A DNA stretch of 64,000 bases from Verrucomicrobiota bacterium (GTDB lineage: Bacteria > Verrucomicrobiota > Verrucomicrobiia > Opitutales > UBA953). This document shows, one piece after another, positions 9,032-17,425 of this stretch. Every line of letters begins with the position of its first letter. Positions within the stretch are counted from its first letter, which is position 1. The notes beneath the pieces are model-generated. The model worked only from the letters and a program-made list of their open reading frames with translations. It searched no databases and was not told where the DNA came from. A program made the position numbers and the translations under genes. The stretch is taken from positions 1 through 64,000 of the forward strand of contig BGOK01000008.1 in the NCBI GenBank assembly GCA_003569205.1. Direction: 5' to 3'.

Positions 9032-9661
9032 ATGGATTACCTGAAGCCACTCCTCACGTTGCTCGCCGTCCTGAACCCGATCGGCGTGATCCCGTTCTTC
9101 ATTCACTTCACGTCGCACCTCACCCCAGCCCAGCGCCAACGCACCATCTGGGTGAGTACGCTCACGGTGTTCCTCGTCATTGCGACGAGCGCCCTCGCTG
9201 GGCTCCAGTTACTGCGCTTCTTCGGGATCTCCATCGCGTCCTTCCAGGTGGGCGGCGGCGTCCTGCTGCTCATCAACGCGGTGCAGATGCTCAATGCGAA
9301 GCCAGCGGATAGCTCCGACCACGACCTAAGCCAAGCAACGGAAAAACTGGATGCCGGCGATAGTGTGGCCGTCTCACCGCTGGCGGTGCCGCTCATCACC
9401 GGACCGGCGACGATTTCGACCATGGTCATCTACGCCGAGAAGTCGCAAAGCTTCGGTGATCAAGCGCTCCTCGTGGGCTACGCGGTCGTCGGCGCCCTCG
9501 CGACCTTCGCCTGCCTCTTCGCCAGCACACGCATCACGCGCATCCTCGGTCAGACTGGCATCAACGTCATGACCCGCCTCATGGGCCTCGTCCTCGCCGC
9601 CATCGGCGTCGAGATCATGGCCGACGGCCTCGGCAAACTCTTCCCCGCCCTCCTCCGCTAA
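9032..9661 (+). CDS. MarC/YhgN-family integral membrane protein
   Basis: 209 residues with six predicted membrane helices. The N-terminal LLAVLNPIGVIPFF and the central LAVPLITGPATISTMVIY are hallmark MarC blocks. The family has no settled function and was named after a multiple-antibiotic-resistance locus that it does not itself explain. The start at 9032 avoids 20 unsupported residues in the longer frame. Confidence 0.88.
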   Translation: MDYLKPLLTLLAVLNPIGVIPFFIHFTSHLTPAQRQRTIWVSTLTVFLVIATSALAGLQLLRFFGISIASFQVGGGVLLLINAVQMLNAKPADSSDHDLSQATEKLDAGDSVAVSPLAVPLITGPATISTMVIYAEKSQSFGDQALLVGYAVVGALATFACLFASTRITRILGQTGINVMTRLMGLVLAAIGVEIMADGLGKLFPALLR

Positions 9662-9668
9662 ACGCGGC

Positions 9669-9705
9669 AACGGGGTCAGGCACCAATATTTAGGCCTGGT
9701 ATCAA
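9669..9705. repeat. GGGGTCAGGC-type repeat fragment
   Basis: GGGGTCAGGCACCA followed by an AGGCCTGGTATC segment. A related AGGCCTGGCACC segment lies at 10,921-10,935, so related pieces flank the phosphoesterase gene on both sides. The GGGGTCAGGC core is the same as in the structured repeats at 63,386-63,592. Confidence 0.5.
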
Positions 9706-10800
9706 TCAACCGGTATAGTGCGGGAGGCGCCAGCTGAGGTTGGTCCAGGCGGAGGTCTTCCAAGCGTCCTTGGTCGCGAGTTCACGCACGAGGGTGTCCT
9801 CCGCATGAACCTCCACGTAAAGAAACGCCTGCGTAGGTCCGCCGAAGTGTGCGGAGTTGTCCGTGTTAAAGGTCGGGATACCCAGAGGTAGCGGCTTGCC
9901 AGCGACGACGGGGTCGGGCTTCGGTCCGCGCCATGCAAAAACAGCACGTCCATGGGTGTGGCCGTAAAAGATGCCAGCGATGCGGTAAGGCTTGAGGGCC
10001 TCGTGGAAGGCCTGCACGTCCGCGTAGTCCCACTCATTCTTAAGGACGAGCTCATCGGACACCGGCAAAGCGTAACGGGCAAAGTCGACGTGATGCGAAA
10101 TCACGACGGGGGCGCCGGACTTGCCGACGTGCTTGGCGAGGTAATCCACGAGAAACTCGAGGCTGTCCATCGGATCGTAGCGACGCTTCCGGGTGACGGA
10201 CTTCACCTGGCCGACGGTGATGCCGAGGTTGATAAAGTGCACGCCATTCACAACCCACGCATAGTGGAGGCCGTTCGTCGAGATGGCCTTAAGGCCCTTA
10301 CGCTGTTTATTACGGGCGATGATGCCGTCCGGGACGAGGCCCTTACCGTGCGGGCCGTCGTGGTTGCCGTGGATTTCATACGCGGGGAATTTGAGCCGGC
10401 CATCCTTACCGTCTAAACCATAGTCGGCCTGCCATTCCTTCCACTCAGTGGCCTGCATCTTGGCGATGACGGCTCCGTTCTTGTCGCCGCTGTCGATGAT
10501 ATCACCGACGTGGATGACCTGACTCAAGGGCAAGGCCTTGCCGCCACCAATCGCGGCGGGGAACTCGGAGCCAGGGAGACGGTTGAGCTGCTCGATGAGC
10601 GCTGCCGTCGTCGCTCGGGAAGCGGGGTTAAGCGACGCAGGGTCGTCCTTGTCGGCGAAGTAATGCGTATCCCCGACGACCGCGAAGGCGACTGGCGTGA
10701 AGGCCGGCTGGTCGGCGGCGGCCAGCCGCGCGGCGACGCCCGGTACAACCGCCAGCGATGCGACGGCGCCAAACTTCAGAAAGGACCTGCGGGGCAGCAT
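9706..10800 (-). CDS. Tat-exported metallophosphoesterase
   Basis: 364 residues. The N-terminus MLPRRSFLKFGAVASLA is a twin-arginine signal. Calcineurin-like metal motifs follow: VGDTHYF, VGDIIDSGDKN, GNHDGPHGKG, VISHHVD and GHTHGR. All main ligand positions are present. Predicted periplasmic hydrolase with a dinuclear metal centre; substrate unknown. It stands alone between two repeat elements. Confidence 0.85.
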   Translation of the reverse strand: MLPRRSFLKFGAVASLAVVPGVAARLAAADQPAFTPVAFAVVGDTHYFADKDDPASLNPASRATTAALIEQLNRLPGSEFPAAIGGGKALPLSQVIHVGDIIDSGDKNGAVIAKMQATEWKEWQADYGLDGKDGRLKFPAYEIHGNHDGPHGKGLVPDGIIARNKQRKGLKAISTNGLHYAWVVNGVHFINLGITVGQVKSVTRKRRYDPMDSLEFLVDYLAKHVGKSGAPVVISHHVDFARYALPVSDELVLKNEWDYADVQAFHEALKPYRIAGIFYGHTHGRAVFAWRGPKPDPVVAGKPLPLGIPTFNTDNSAHFGGPTQAFLYVEVHAEDTLVRELATKDAWKTSAWTNLSWRLPHYTG

Positions 10801-10860
10801 GCGTCTTGCTTAAGCGCGTCTCGAGCGACCTCAAACCCTTATCAACACCGCAGCATGACG

Positions 10861-10936
10861 ATAGGGTCAGACCCCACTAATAGGGTCTGACCCCATTAAT
10901 AGGGTCTGACCCCGTTATTCAGGCCTGGCACCAGGG
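10861..10936. repeat. Triple GGGTCTGACCCC palindromic repeat
   Basis: Three near-identical units of the form AATAGGGTCTGACCCC, separated by 3-5 bases, lie between the phosphoesterase and the FG-GAP gene. The unit is nearly self-complementary, so neighbouring copies can pair. A sibling copy is at 53,670-53,711. These resemble REP-type palindromes. Confidence 0.75.
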
Positions 10937-10983
10937 AGGTAACCGCGGTGGACAGGTGGGGTCGGACGGCTTAGACCTTAACC

Positions 10984-12105
10984 ATGAAGCTGACCCCGCT
11001 CCTGACGCTCTGCCCCCTACTCGTCCTCGCCGCCCCGGCGGAACCCAAGTTCCGACTGCAAGAGGTCGACAAGATTTCCATCGGCTACGGGCTCGCGATT
11101 GCCGACGTCGATGGCGACGGGAAGCCTGACATCATCTTGGCCGACCAGCACACGGTGCAGTGGTACCAAAACCCAACCTGGAAGAAGCATGTCATCGCCG
11201 AGAACCTAACGAAGCTCGACCACGTCTGTGTCGCCGCTCAAGTCGTCGACGGGAAATGTGAAATTGCCGTCGGCGCTGGCTGGAATCCTTCCGATACGGT
11301 CAATAGCGGTGCGGTGTTCTACCTAAAAGCCCCCGCTGACCCGACGCAGAAATGGGAAGCCATCGCCTTACCGCACGAACCGACGGTCCACCGGATGCAA
11401 TGGGTGCAAATCGACGCTAAACGCTGGGACCTCGTCGTCCAACCGCTTCACGGCCGCGCCAACAAGAATAACGCCGGAGTCGGGGCCAAGATGATTGCCT
11501 ACGAAAAGCCTGCCGACCCCAAGCAGCCCTGGAAACTCGCCACAGTCAACGAAGTCAGCCACGTGGCCCACAACCTGCAACCGACGCGCTGGAGCGCTAG
11601 CCCTGCCCAAGAGATTCTCTCAGGCTCCAAGGAAGGCATCTGGCTAAACTCCTTTAAGGCCGGCGCTTGGACCAACACGGCGCTCACGAACGTTCCGACG
11701 GGCGAACTGCGCGACGGTAAGCTCGCCAACGGCCAGCGCTTCCTCGCGACGGTCGAGCCCTTCCATGGTACGACGTCCGCCGTCTACACCCAAGACGCCG
11801 ACGGCAAGTGGATCCGCCAACAGTTACTCGATGGCTTCAAGGAAGGCCACGCGGTCGCCGTCGCTGACTTCCTCGGGACGGGCTCCGACCAATACGTCGT
11901 CGGCTGGCGCGGTACTGACCCGGGCATCCGCCTGCTCACCCCGCTCGATGCCGCCGGCAAAACCTGGCGCACGAGCACGCTGACGACCAAGGAGATCGCG
12001 GTCGAAGATTTCAAGGCCGCCGACCTAAACGGCGATGGCAAGCCCGACCTCATCGTCGCCGGTCGCCAGACCAAGAACTTGCTCATCCTCTGGAACGACC
12101 GCTGA
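10984..12105 (+). CDS. Secreted FG-GAP/VCBS repeat protein
   Basis: 373 residues with a signal peptide (ending near LVLAAPAEP). Calcium-binding FG-GAP type loops appear near both ends: IADVDGDGKPDIILAD and KAADLNGDGKPDLIVAG. This suggests a seven-bladed beta-propeller in the periplasm or outside the cell. No catalytic residues are apparent, so the role (binding or scaffold) is unknown. A strong terminator follows about 30 bases downstream. Confidence 0.8.
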   Translation: MKLTPLLTLCPLLVLAAPAEPKFRLQEVDKISIGYGLAIADVDGDGKPDIILADQHTVQWYQNPTWKKHVIAENLTKLDHVCVAAQVVDGKCEIAVGAGWNPSDTVNSGAVFYLKAPADPTQKWEAIALPHEPTVHRMQWVQIDAKRWDLVVQPLHGRANKNNAGVGAKMIAYEKPADPKQPWKLATVNEVSHVAHNLQPTRWSASPAQEILSGSKEGIWLNSFKAGAWTNTALTNVPTGELRDGKLANGQRFLATVEPFHGTTSAVYTQDADGKWIRQQLLDGFKEGHAVAVADFLGTGSDQYVVGWRGTDPGIRLLTPLDAAGKTWRTSTLTTKEIAVEDFKAADLNGDGKPDLIVAGRQTKNLLILWNDR

Positions 12106-12136
12106 GCCGCTCGGCGGCTCTCGGCCAAGAAATAGG

Positions 12137-12172
12137 CACGAAAAAGCCCTCCGCAAGGAGGGCTTCGTGTTT
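12137..12172 (+). terminator. Rho-independent terminator
   Basis: A 9-bp AAGCCCTCC/GGAGGGCTT stem with a GCAA tetraloop, extended by CACGA/TCGTG. The A5 and short T-runs lie inside the extended arms. It follows the FG-GAP gene and precedes the oppositely oriented tRNA-Gln. Confidence 0.8.
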
Positions 12173-12178
12173 CAGAAA

Positions 12179-12249
12179 TAGTCCGACTAGGATTTGAACC
12201 TAGACAAGGAGAATCAGAATCTCCTGTGCTACCATTACACCATCGGACT
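12179..12249 (-). tRNA. tRNA-Gln (anticodon CUG)
   Basis: On the minus strand a 7-bp acceptor AGTCCGA/TCGGACT, a D-arm, an anticodon stem GGAGA/TCTCC with loop TTCTGAT (anticodon CTG) and a T-arm CTAGG/CCTAG with loop TTCAAAT form a full cloverleaf. The discriminator is A. CCA is not encoded. It reads CAG codons. Confidence 0.95.
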
Positions 12250-12589
12250 GTCCTGAGTCGTCTGACGATGGGACTCCCCGCCCCTGCGTCAAAACGAAAG
12301 ATGAGGGCTGTTAGCCTGAAAACCCCGAGAATCAGGCTACTTACGCCGCTTCTTGGGCTTAACCCAAGCTCGTCAGCATACCACGAAGGGTTAGCAGGCT
12401 AAACTGGCTAAGGCCTTACTATATCTAAACATGAGCGAGCGGAATACCCTTAGCTCACTTTTGAGACCTGCATTTGATGGCCGCTTTAAGGCGCGAACTG
12501 AGCGCAACCGTGACTTACTCCTAGGTCTCTTCATAGACGCCCTACCTAACAGAAACGCGCCGCAAAGCCAATAAGGGGAACCCCTCGCT
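12250..12589. other. Intergenic region upstream of tRNA-Gln
   Basis: About 340 bases with no convincing gene. Two small inverted repeats are visible: TAGCCTGA/TCAGGCTA at 12,312-12,339 and CTTGGG/CCCAAG at 12,352-12,368. Neither has a T-tract. The GC content appears lower than in the neighbouring genes. Confidence 0.5.
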
Positions 12590-13510
12590 CTACTTCCGCT
12601 TCTTCTCTGGCGGGAGGGTGTCTTCGATTATCCAGTCAGGCCAAGTCTCCCGGGTATACTGTTGAAAGCCAGCGATGGTATCGCGAAGCAAAGGCGACGG
12701 GTCGCCGTTCCAGCGGAGGCCGATTTCCATCGGGGCAAAACCCGAAAGCGGTAGGACGCGGACTTCGGGGTGCGAAATCGCCTCCGGGATTGCGAGGTTC
12801 AACCCCAACCCTTCCCCGTTGGCGACGTAGCTCGTGACCATCTCCATTGAAGTGACTTCAACGGACTGCGCCCAGGTGACGCCGAGTTTACGGAGATCAC
12901 GTTGGAAACTGCGCGAGACGCTGCTGGCCACCGGCATGCTCACCAGCGGCTCCCGAATCTTCTTTTGCTTCCACAGGTCAGCGGCACTCCGGACCGACGA
13001 GGCTTTGGGCACTAGGAGGACAAGGGGGACCCGGGCAAGCCGGAGGAGACTCTGGCGTCCCGTCGTCCGAGCTTCAATGGGTATGATGGCGAGGTCGATG
13101 AGGCCATCGTGCAACCAGGTCTCAAACTGGGCTTGATAGCCAGGCGTCAGACTAAGCAACAGCTTGGGGTAACGTGCTCGTAGTCGTTGGGTGACGGTCG
13201 AGATATGGAGGCGCAGCACGAGTTCCGAGGCGGCCAATCTCAACTCAGGCCGGTCGGTGTCGCGGAGTTGCCCTTCGAGTCCATCCAGCCCCGCGAAGAA
13301 GGTTTCAATCTGCGCATAGAGTTTGCGGCCTGGCGCAGTCAGACGAAAGGGCGACCGCTCAAAAAGGCGGACACCTAGGTTCGACTCCAAGGCGGCCATC
13401 TGCCCACTGACGGCTGGTTGCTGAATGCCATACGGGATGTGGCGAACGGCCGCGCTAATCCCCTCATGCTTGGCCACGTAATAGAATAATTCAAGGTGAT
13501 GGACGTTCAT
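12590..13510 (-). CDS. LysR-family transcriptional regulator
   Basis: 306 residues. The N-terminal winged helix-turn-helix (about 1-60) has the family pattern: LELFYYVAKHEGISAAV, then QQPAVSGQMAALESNLG and RLFER. The C-terminal part (about 90-290) fits a LysR effector-binding domain. It is transcribed divergently from the CarF-like desaturase across 132 bases, the usual arrangement for a LysR regulator and its target, so it probably controls that gene. Confidence 0.88.
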   Translation of the reverse strand: MNVHHLELFYYVAKHEGISAAVRHIPYGIQQPAVSGQMAALESNLGVRLFERSPFRLTAPGRKLYAQIETFFAGLDGLEGQLRDTDRPELRLAASELVLRLHISTVTQRLRARYPKLLLSLTPGYQAQFETWLHDGLIDLAIIPIEARTTGRQSLLRLARVPLVLLVPKASSVRSAADLWKQKKIREPLVSMPVASSVSRSFQRDLRKLGVTWAQSVEVTSMEMVTSYVANGEGLGLNLAIPEAISHPEVRVLPLSGFAPMEIGLRWNGDPSPLLRDTIAGFQQYTRETWPDWIIEDTLPPEKKRK

Positions 13511-13569
13511 CGGGGTGGGGCATCATTCGGCTGGGGAGGGCACAGCGCAACGCCCATTATCCCCTTTGC

Positions 13570-13598
13570 TGATAGGCCCTATCGATTATATCAATTAA
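13570..13598. promoter_or_regulatory. Candidate LysR operator
   Basis: In the divergent spacer, the near-palindrome GATAGGCCCTATC is followed by an AT-rich palindrome-like stretch (ATTATATCAAT). Together they offer dyads of the T-N11-A type bound by LysR proteins. Assigned from position and symmetry only. Confidence 0.4.
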
Positions 13599-13624
13599 CG
13601 CAGCGGGCACGGGGTGGGTATAAT
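13595..13624 (+). promoter_or_regulatory. Candidate promoter of the CarF-like gene
   Basis: A perfect TATAAT at 13,619-13,624 is preceded at 18 bases by TTAACG. It lies 18 bases before the ATG at 13,643, so any leader would be very short. Confidence 0.45.
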
Positions 13625-13642
13625 GCATGCCGACCAAAACGC

Positions 13643-14296
13643 ATGACCCTCCTGCTCATCATTCTCCAAGCGCTCGGCGTAGTCATGCTGGCTGATTTTG
13701 TGGCCGGCCTCGTCCATTGGCTCGAAGACGCCTACGGTACCGAAAAAACCCCCCTCTTCGGACCGCTGATGATCAAGCCGAACATGGTTCATCACCACTA
13801 CCCGCGGCTCTTCACGAAGAATAACTGGTGGCAAAGCTCCTGGGACCTCTTGTTGCTTGGGGTGGTGATTCTCAGCGGGGCGGCTTGGCTCGGCTACCTT
13901 AGCTGGCAGCTGACGCTCTTCGTCGTGATTAACATCAACGCGAACCAGATTCACAAATGGTCGCACATGACCCGCGTAGAGGTCGGCCCAGTCGTTGCCT
14001 TCTTCCAAGACATCCACGTGCTGCAGACGCCTCGGCAACATGCGCTCCACCACACCGACCCGAAGAATACTAACTACTGTCCAGTCTCGAACCTAGTGAA
14101 CCCGATCCTGGAATCTGTCGATTTCTGGGGCCACCTCGAAACGGTCATTCAATTCTTCACCGGCGCCACCCACCGCCTCGACACCTCCAACCGTGGCCAA
14201 GGTCCCGGCCCAGAATGGCTCGCCGATTTCCGCCCCGCCCACGCCGTAGGCCGCCCCCACGCCGGCCTCGTCGCCAAGCAAACCGATGAGGGGTAA
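13643..14296 (+). CDS. carF: Plasmanylethanolamine desaturase (CarF/TMEM189 family)
   Basis: 217 residues from the ATG at 13,643. This family (Kua, TMEM189, CarF) forms the vinyl-ether bond of plasmalogens; CarF of Myxococcus was first found through its role in the singlet-oxygen and light response that turns on carotenoid genes. Membrane helices lie near 5-25 and 65-100. The histidine-rich metal sites are present: H25, HHHYP at 50-54, HKWSH at 104-108 and QHALHH at 132-137. The ending YCPVSNLVNP fits the family. The divergent LysR is the likely regulator. The function is known from the family; its use here is inferred. Confidence 0.82.
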   Translation: MTLLLIILQALGVVMLADFVAGLVHWLEDAYGTEKTPLFGPLMIKPNMVHHHYPRLFTKNNWWQSSWDLLLLGVVILSGAAWLGYLSWQLTLFVVININANQIHKWSHMTRVEVGPVVAFFQDIHVLQTPRQHALHHTDPKNTNYCPVSNLVNPILESVDFWGHLETVIQFFTGATHRLDTSNRGQGPGPEWLADFRPAHAVGRPHAGLVAKQTDEG

Positions 14297-14299
14297 GGC

Positions 14300-17200
14300 C
14301 TACTTCGCTGCCTTGGTGCCGGTTTCGGACATGAGATAGGCCAAAAGGTCGCGTTGCTGCTCGGAAGAAAAGGCCTGCAGGAGGGCTTCGGGCATCAACG
14401 AAATGGGCAGGGTTTCGCGCTTCACGATGTCGGTCTTGTCGAGCGTGGTTTCTTGGCCAATCGAACGCAGCGTGAGCGTGCGCTCCGTCTGCGCACCAAC
14501 GATGCCACTGAGGACACGTCCGTCTTTCATGGTGATGGTGTTGAGGTAATACGCAGCGTCCACGACGGCGTTCGGATCCACAATATTTTGCAGTAAGTAA
14601 TCAAGATTGCGGCGTCCGCTCCCAGTGAGGTCCGGTCCAATCGCGCCGCCTTCCCCAAAGAGTTTATGGCACTGCCCACACACGCCCGCATAGAGGGCCC
14701 TGCCCTGCGCGATATCCGCCTTCGCTAAAAAGTCTGTGGTGTGACGCGCCTTGAGCGACGCGATGAGTTGAAGTTTATCTGCCGGGGTCTCGCGCGCTTC
14801 GCCCCACACCGTCACGAGCTGCGCCGTGAGTTTAGCGTCGTTGAAGCCACGAATCTGTCGCGCCGCGGCCGACCCAAGGTCTGACTTCGCTACTTTACCT
14901 TCCGCCATCGCACCGAGGAGTTCGCTGGCAAACTTCGGCCGTGAGACAAGTGCCATGATGGCCTGCGGGCGCTCATGCGGGTAAAGCTGCGGATACCGGG
15001 CGAGAATCTTCTTCGCGACGGCGGGGTCATCGAATTTCGTTAAGCCTTGGATAGCTTCCATGGCTACGCCTCGCACGGAAAGGAGTTTCTCGCAATCGGC
15101 CCGGAGGTTCCCGTCGTTGGCCTCGATGAGCGCGAGTAAAGCCACCCGACGTTGCTCGGCGAGGGCCTTGTCATCTAAGGCTATCTTCCGCACGGCTTCC
15201 AAAGCCAAGCCATCACCAAACAACACGTTGAGCTGGCGGACAGCGTCGATGGCGGGGACGTCCGACGGCGGAATCGACGCGACGAACTTATCCCACGCGG
15301 CGGGCTTCTTCGCCTTACGCCAACCTTTGAGTCCATCCGCCAGGCCAGCCACGAGCGGCCCATGGCCGTCAGGCATGTCAGCAGCCCCCGCCAAGAGGTC
15401 GTTCAGCGGTTCTGGCTCCTTGTCCGAGGCTTCGGCGAGTCGGCGGGCGATGAGTTTACTAACCTGTGGTACGCGACAGACGTGCGCCACATCGACCAAG
15501 GCTGGGAGCGAGAGCTCGCGGATACCGGTCCAAACGAGGAGCGGGAGGTTATGATCCGTGCTGTCCTGCTCGTAGCGGAGTAGGTGCTGGGCCACGAGCG
15601 CACGGATCGGCGGAGTGAGGTGCGGGAGGGATGAAGCGAGAGCGAGTCGAACGCGCTGACCGCGCGGCTGGCTCGCCAGTTGGAGTAAGGCGGTCTCCTG
15701 TTCTTCACAGGTCGGGATGAACCCGAAGTGATTCGCATACTTAGTCAGGGAATTATTACGACGAACCAAGGGCTCAGTAAGCTCGCGTTCAATCAAGCGG
15801 GCCAAAACGTCGGGACGGGTCTCGGCGAGCACCGCGGCGGGCGAGTAATGGGCCTGATGCTGCGCCGCGAAGGGGCTATCGCCCTTCGGCGTGGCTTCCA
15901 TCGCCAGGAGTGTCGAATGCGCATTGAGCGCGACGACTGGGTCCACTTCGGCGGCGAGCTTCTCCCAGGCGGGCAAACCGGATGATAGGTCTTGACCCTT
16001 CCACGCGCGCTCACGGAGTTCCCATCGAGCCATACGGACGAGCCATTCATTGCGGCTACGCTGTAGTTCAACGAGCTGGGCCGGTGTGGCCTTCATTAAG
16101 TCGACTTCGGGCTGCCTAGGCGTACCATAGGCGACCTTATAGATACGTCCGCTGGTCCGGTGAATGCCATCTTCCTCGTGACACTCACCGATGTCGCTCC
16201 AGTCTAGAATCGTCACCGCGCCGTCTGGGCCTTGGCTGAGCTCGATGCCACGGAACCAAGGATCGTCCGACTTCAAAATATCGGGCTGGTGCTTCATCAC
16301 CAAGGCGCTACCTACCCGCTCGATGGCTTCGACGTTCACGCGCCGGCCATGCATATTAAGGGTCATGAGTTTATCGCGGTACGCGATCGGCCAGTTATCA
16401 CCCTGATAAATCATCATCCCGACGTGCGCGTGGCCGCCACCAAAGTCATCCGCGCCACCGCGGCCACCGTCGGCATCGTTCCACTTCTTGCCCGTGTTCC
16501 AGTGGTAGTGGTCGGCCTGCTGGTCGATGAGTTCGTATACAAAGGGATACGGGTCCTCGCCATGCATCCGCTTAAAATGCGCACCATGAATACCCTGCCA
16601 GCCATGCCCGATCACTGTGTTGATGAACAATAGCTCGTGATGCTTGGTCCAATCGGAGCCCCAAGGGTTCGTCGTGCCGTGGCAGTAGGGTTCGAAGATT
16701 TTTTTGATCGGGTGATAACGCCACAGGCCACCCGCGGTAGGCTGACGTTTCGCCTTCTCCACGCCGGGGACATCAATCCACGAGGTACTGGAAATACCGA
16801 CGCGCCCGTAGAGCCATCCATCGGGACCCCACTTCAGTCCGTTGGCAAAGGTGTGGCGGCTGGCGGCCGTCGTGCTGAACCCATCGAGGATGACTTGGGG
16901 CGGACCCGCGGGCTTATCGCCATCCATCGGAATAAAGAGCAGGTTCGGCGGGCACATCGCCCACACGCCACCCAAGCCGCGCTCGATGCTGGTCAGCATC
17001 TGCACGTCTTCCGTCACGACCGTACGTTTATCGAACTTCCCGTCGTGGTCGGTATCCTCGAGGATGATAATCCGATCGCGGAGCTTCAGGTCGAAGCGTT
17101 CCTTGCCGTCGGCATACGTGTAGTTCTCCGCAATCCATAAGCGGCCACGTTCGTCCCAACAAAGGGCGATGGGCTGACGGACGTCGGGCTCAGCGGCGAA

Positions 17201-17356
17201 GAGCGTGGCGCGAAAGCCCTCGGGCAGGTGCAGCTTGGTCAGGGCATCCGCTGACTTCAGCAATGGGATGGTCTCTGGCTGATTATTACGCGGCTCGGGA
17301 AACGCCGCCGCCCCCAGAGATAGGGCAAAGAGTAAAGCAAAGGGGCGGGCATCCAT
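14300..17356 (-). CDS. Secreted propeller/HEAT/cytochrome c protein (PVC type)
   Basis: 1,018 residues from the ATG at 17,356, which gives a clean signal peptide. Domain order: beta-propeller of the glucose/sorbosone dehydrogenase type (about 40-420, with RLWIAENYTYADGKERF), HEAT-like helical repeats (about 430-870), then a C-terminal haem domain with CGQCH near residue 893 and the GPDLTGSGRRNLDYLLQNI pattern. Such proteins are common in Planctomycetes and Verrucomicrobia and are thought to be periplasmic, perhaps sugar-oxidising. The substrate is unknown. It ends just after the CarF-like gene, convergently. A paralogue lies at 29,265-32,297. Confidence 0.85.
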   Translation of the reverse strand: MDARPFALLFALSLGAAAFPEPRNNQPETIPLLKSADALTKLHLPEGFRATLFAAEPDVRQPIALCWDERGRLWIAENYTYADGKERFDLKLRDRIIILEDTDHDGKFDKRTVVTEDVQMLTSIERGLGGVWAMCPPNLLFIPMDGDKPAGPPQVILDGFSTTAASRHTFANGLKWGPDGWLYGRVGISSTSWIDVPGVEKAKRQPTAGGLWRYHPIKKIFEPYCHGTTNPWGSDWTKHHELLFINTVIGHGWQGIHGAHFKRMHGEDPYPFVYELIDQQADHYHWNTGKKWNDADGGRGGADDFGGGHAHVGMMIYQGDNWPIAYRDKLMTLNMHGRRVNVEAIERVGSALVMKHQPDILKSDDPWFRGIELSQGPDGAVTILDWSDIGECHEEDGIHRTSGRIYKVAYGTPRQPEVDLMKATPAQLVELQRSRNEWLVRMARWELRERAWKGQDLSSGLPAWEKLAAEVDPVVALNAHSTLLAMEATPKGDSPFAAQHQAHYSPAAVLAETRPDVLARLIERELTEPLVRRNNSLTKYANHFGFIPTCEEQETALLQLASQPRGQRVRLALASSLPHLTPPIRALVAQHLLRYEQDSTDHNLPLLVWTGIRELSLPALVDVAHVCRVPQVSKLIARRLAEASDKEPEPLNDLLAGAADMPDGHGPLVAGLADGLKGWRKAKKPAAWDKFVASIPPSDVPAIDAVRQLNVLFGDGLALEAVRKIALDDKALAEQRRVALLALIEANDGNLRADCEKLLSVRGVAMEAIQGLTKFDDPAVAKKILARYPQLYPHERPQAIMALVSRPKFASELLGAMAEGKVAKSDLGSAAARQIRGFNDAKLTAQLVTVWGEARETPADKLQLIASLKARHTTDFLAKADIAQGRALYAGVCGQCHKLFGEGGAIGPDLTGSGRRNLDYLLQNIVDPNAVVDAAYYLNTITMKDGRVLSGIVGAQTERTLTLRSIGQETTLDKTDIVKRETLPISLMPEALLQAFSSEQQRDLLAYLMSETGTKAAK

Positions 17357-17425
17357 CGGGGTCTGGGTTACCGACCACACTGCGGGGCGAAGGTTCCGAG
17401 TCGACCCCGCAAGTACTGCTGACGC

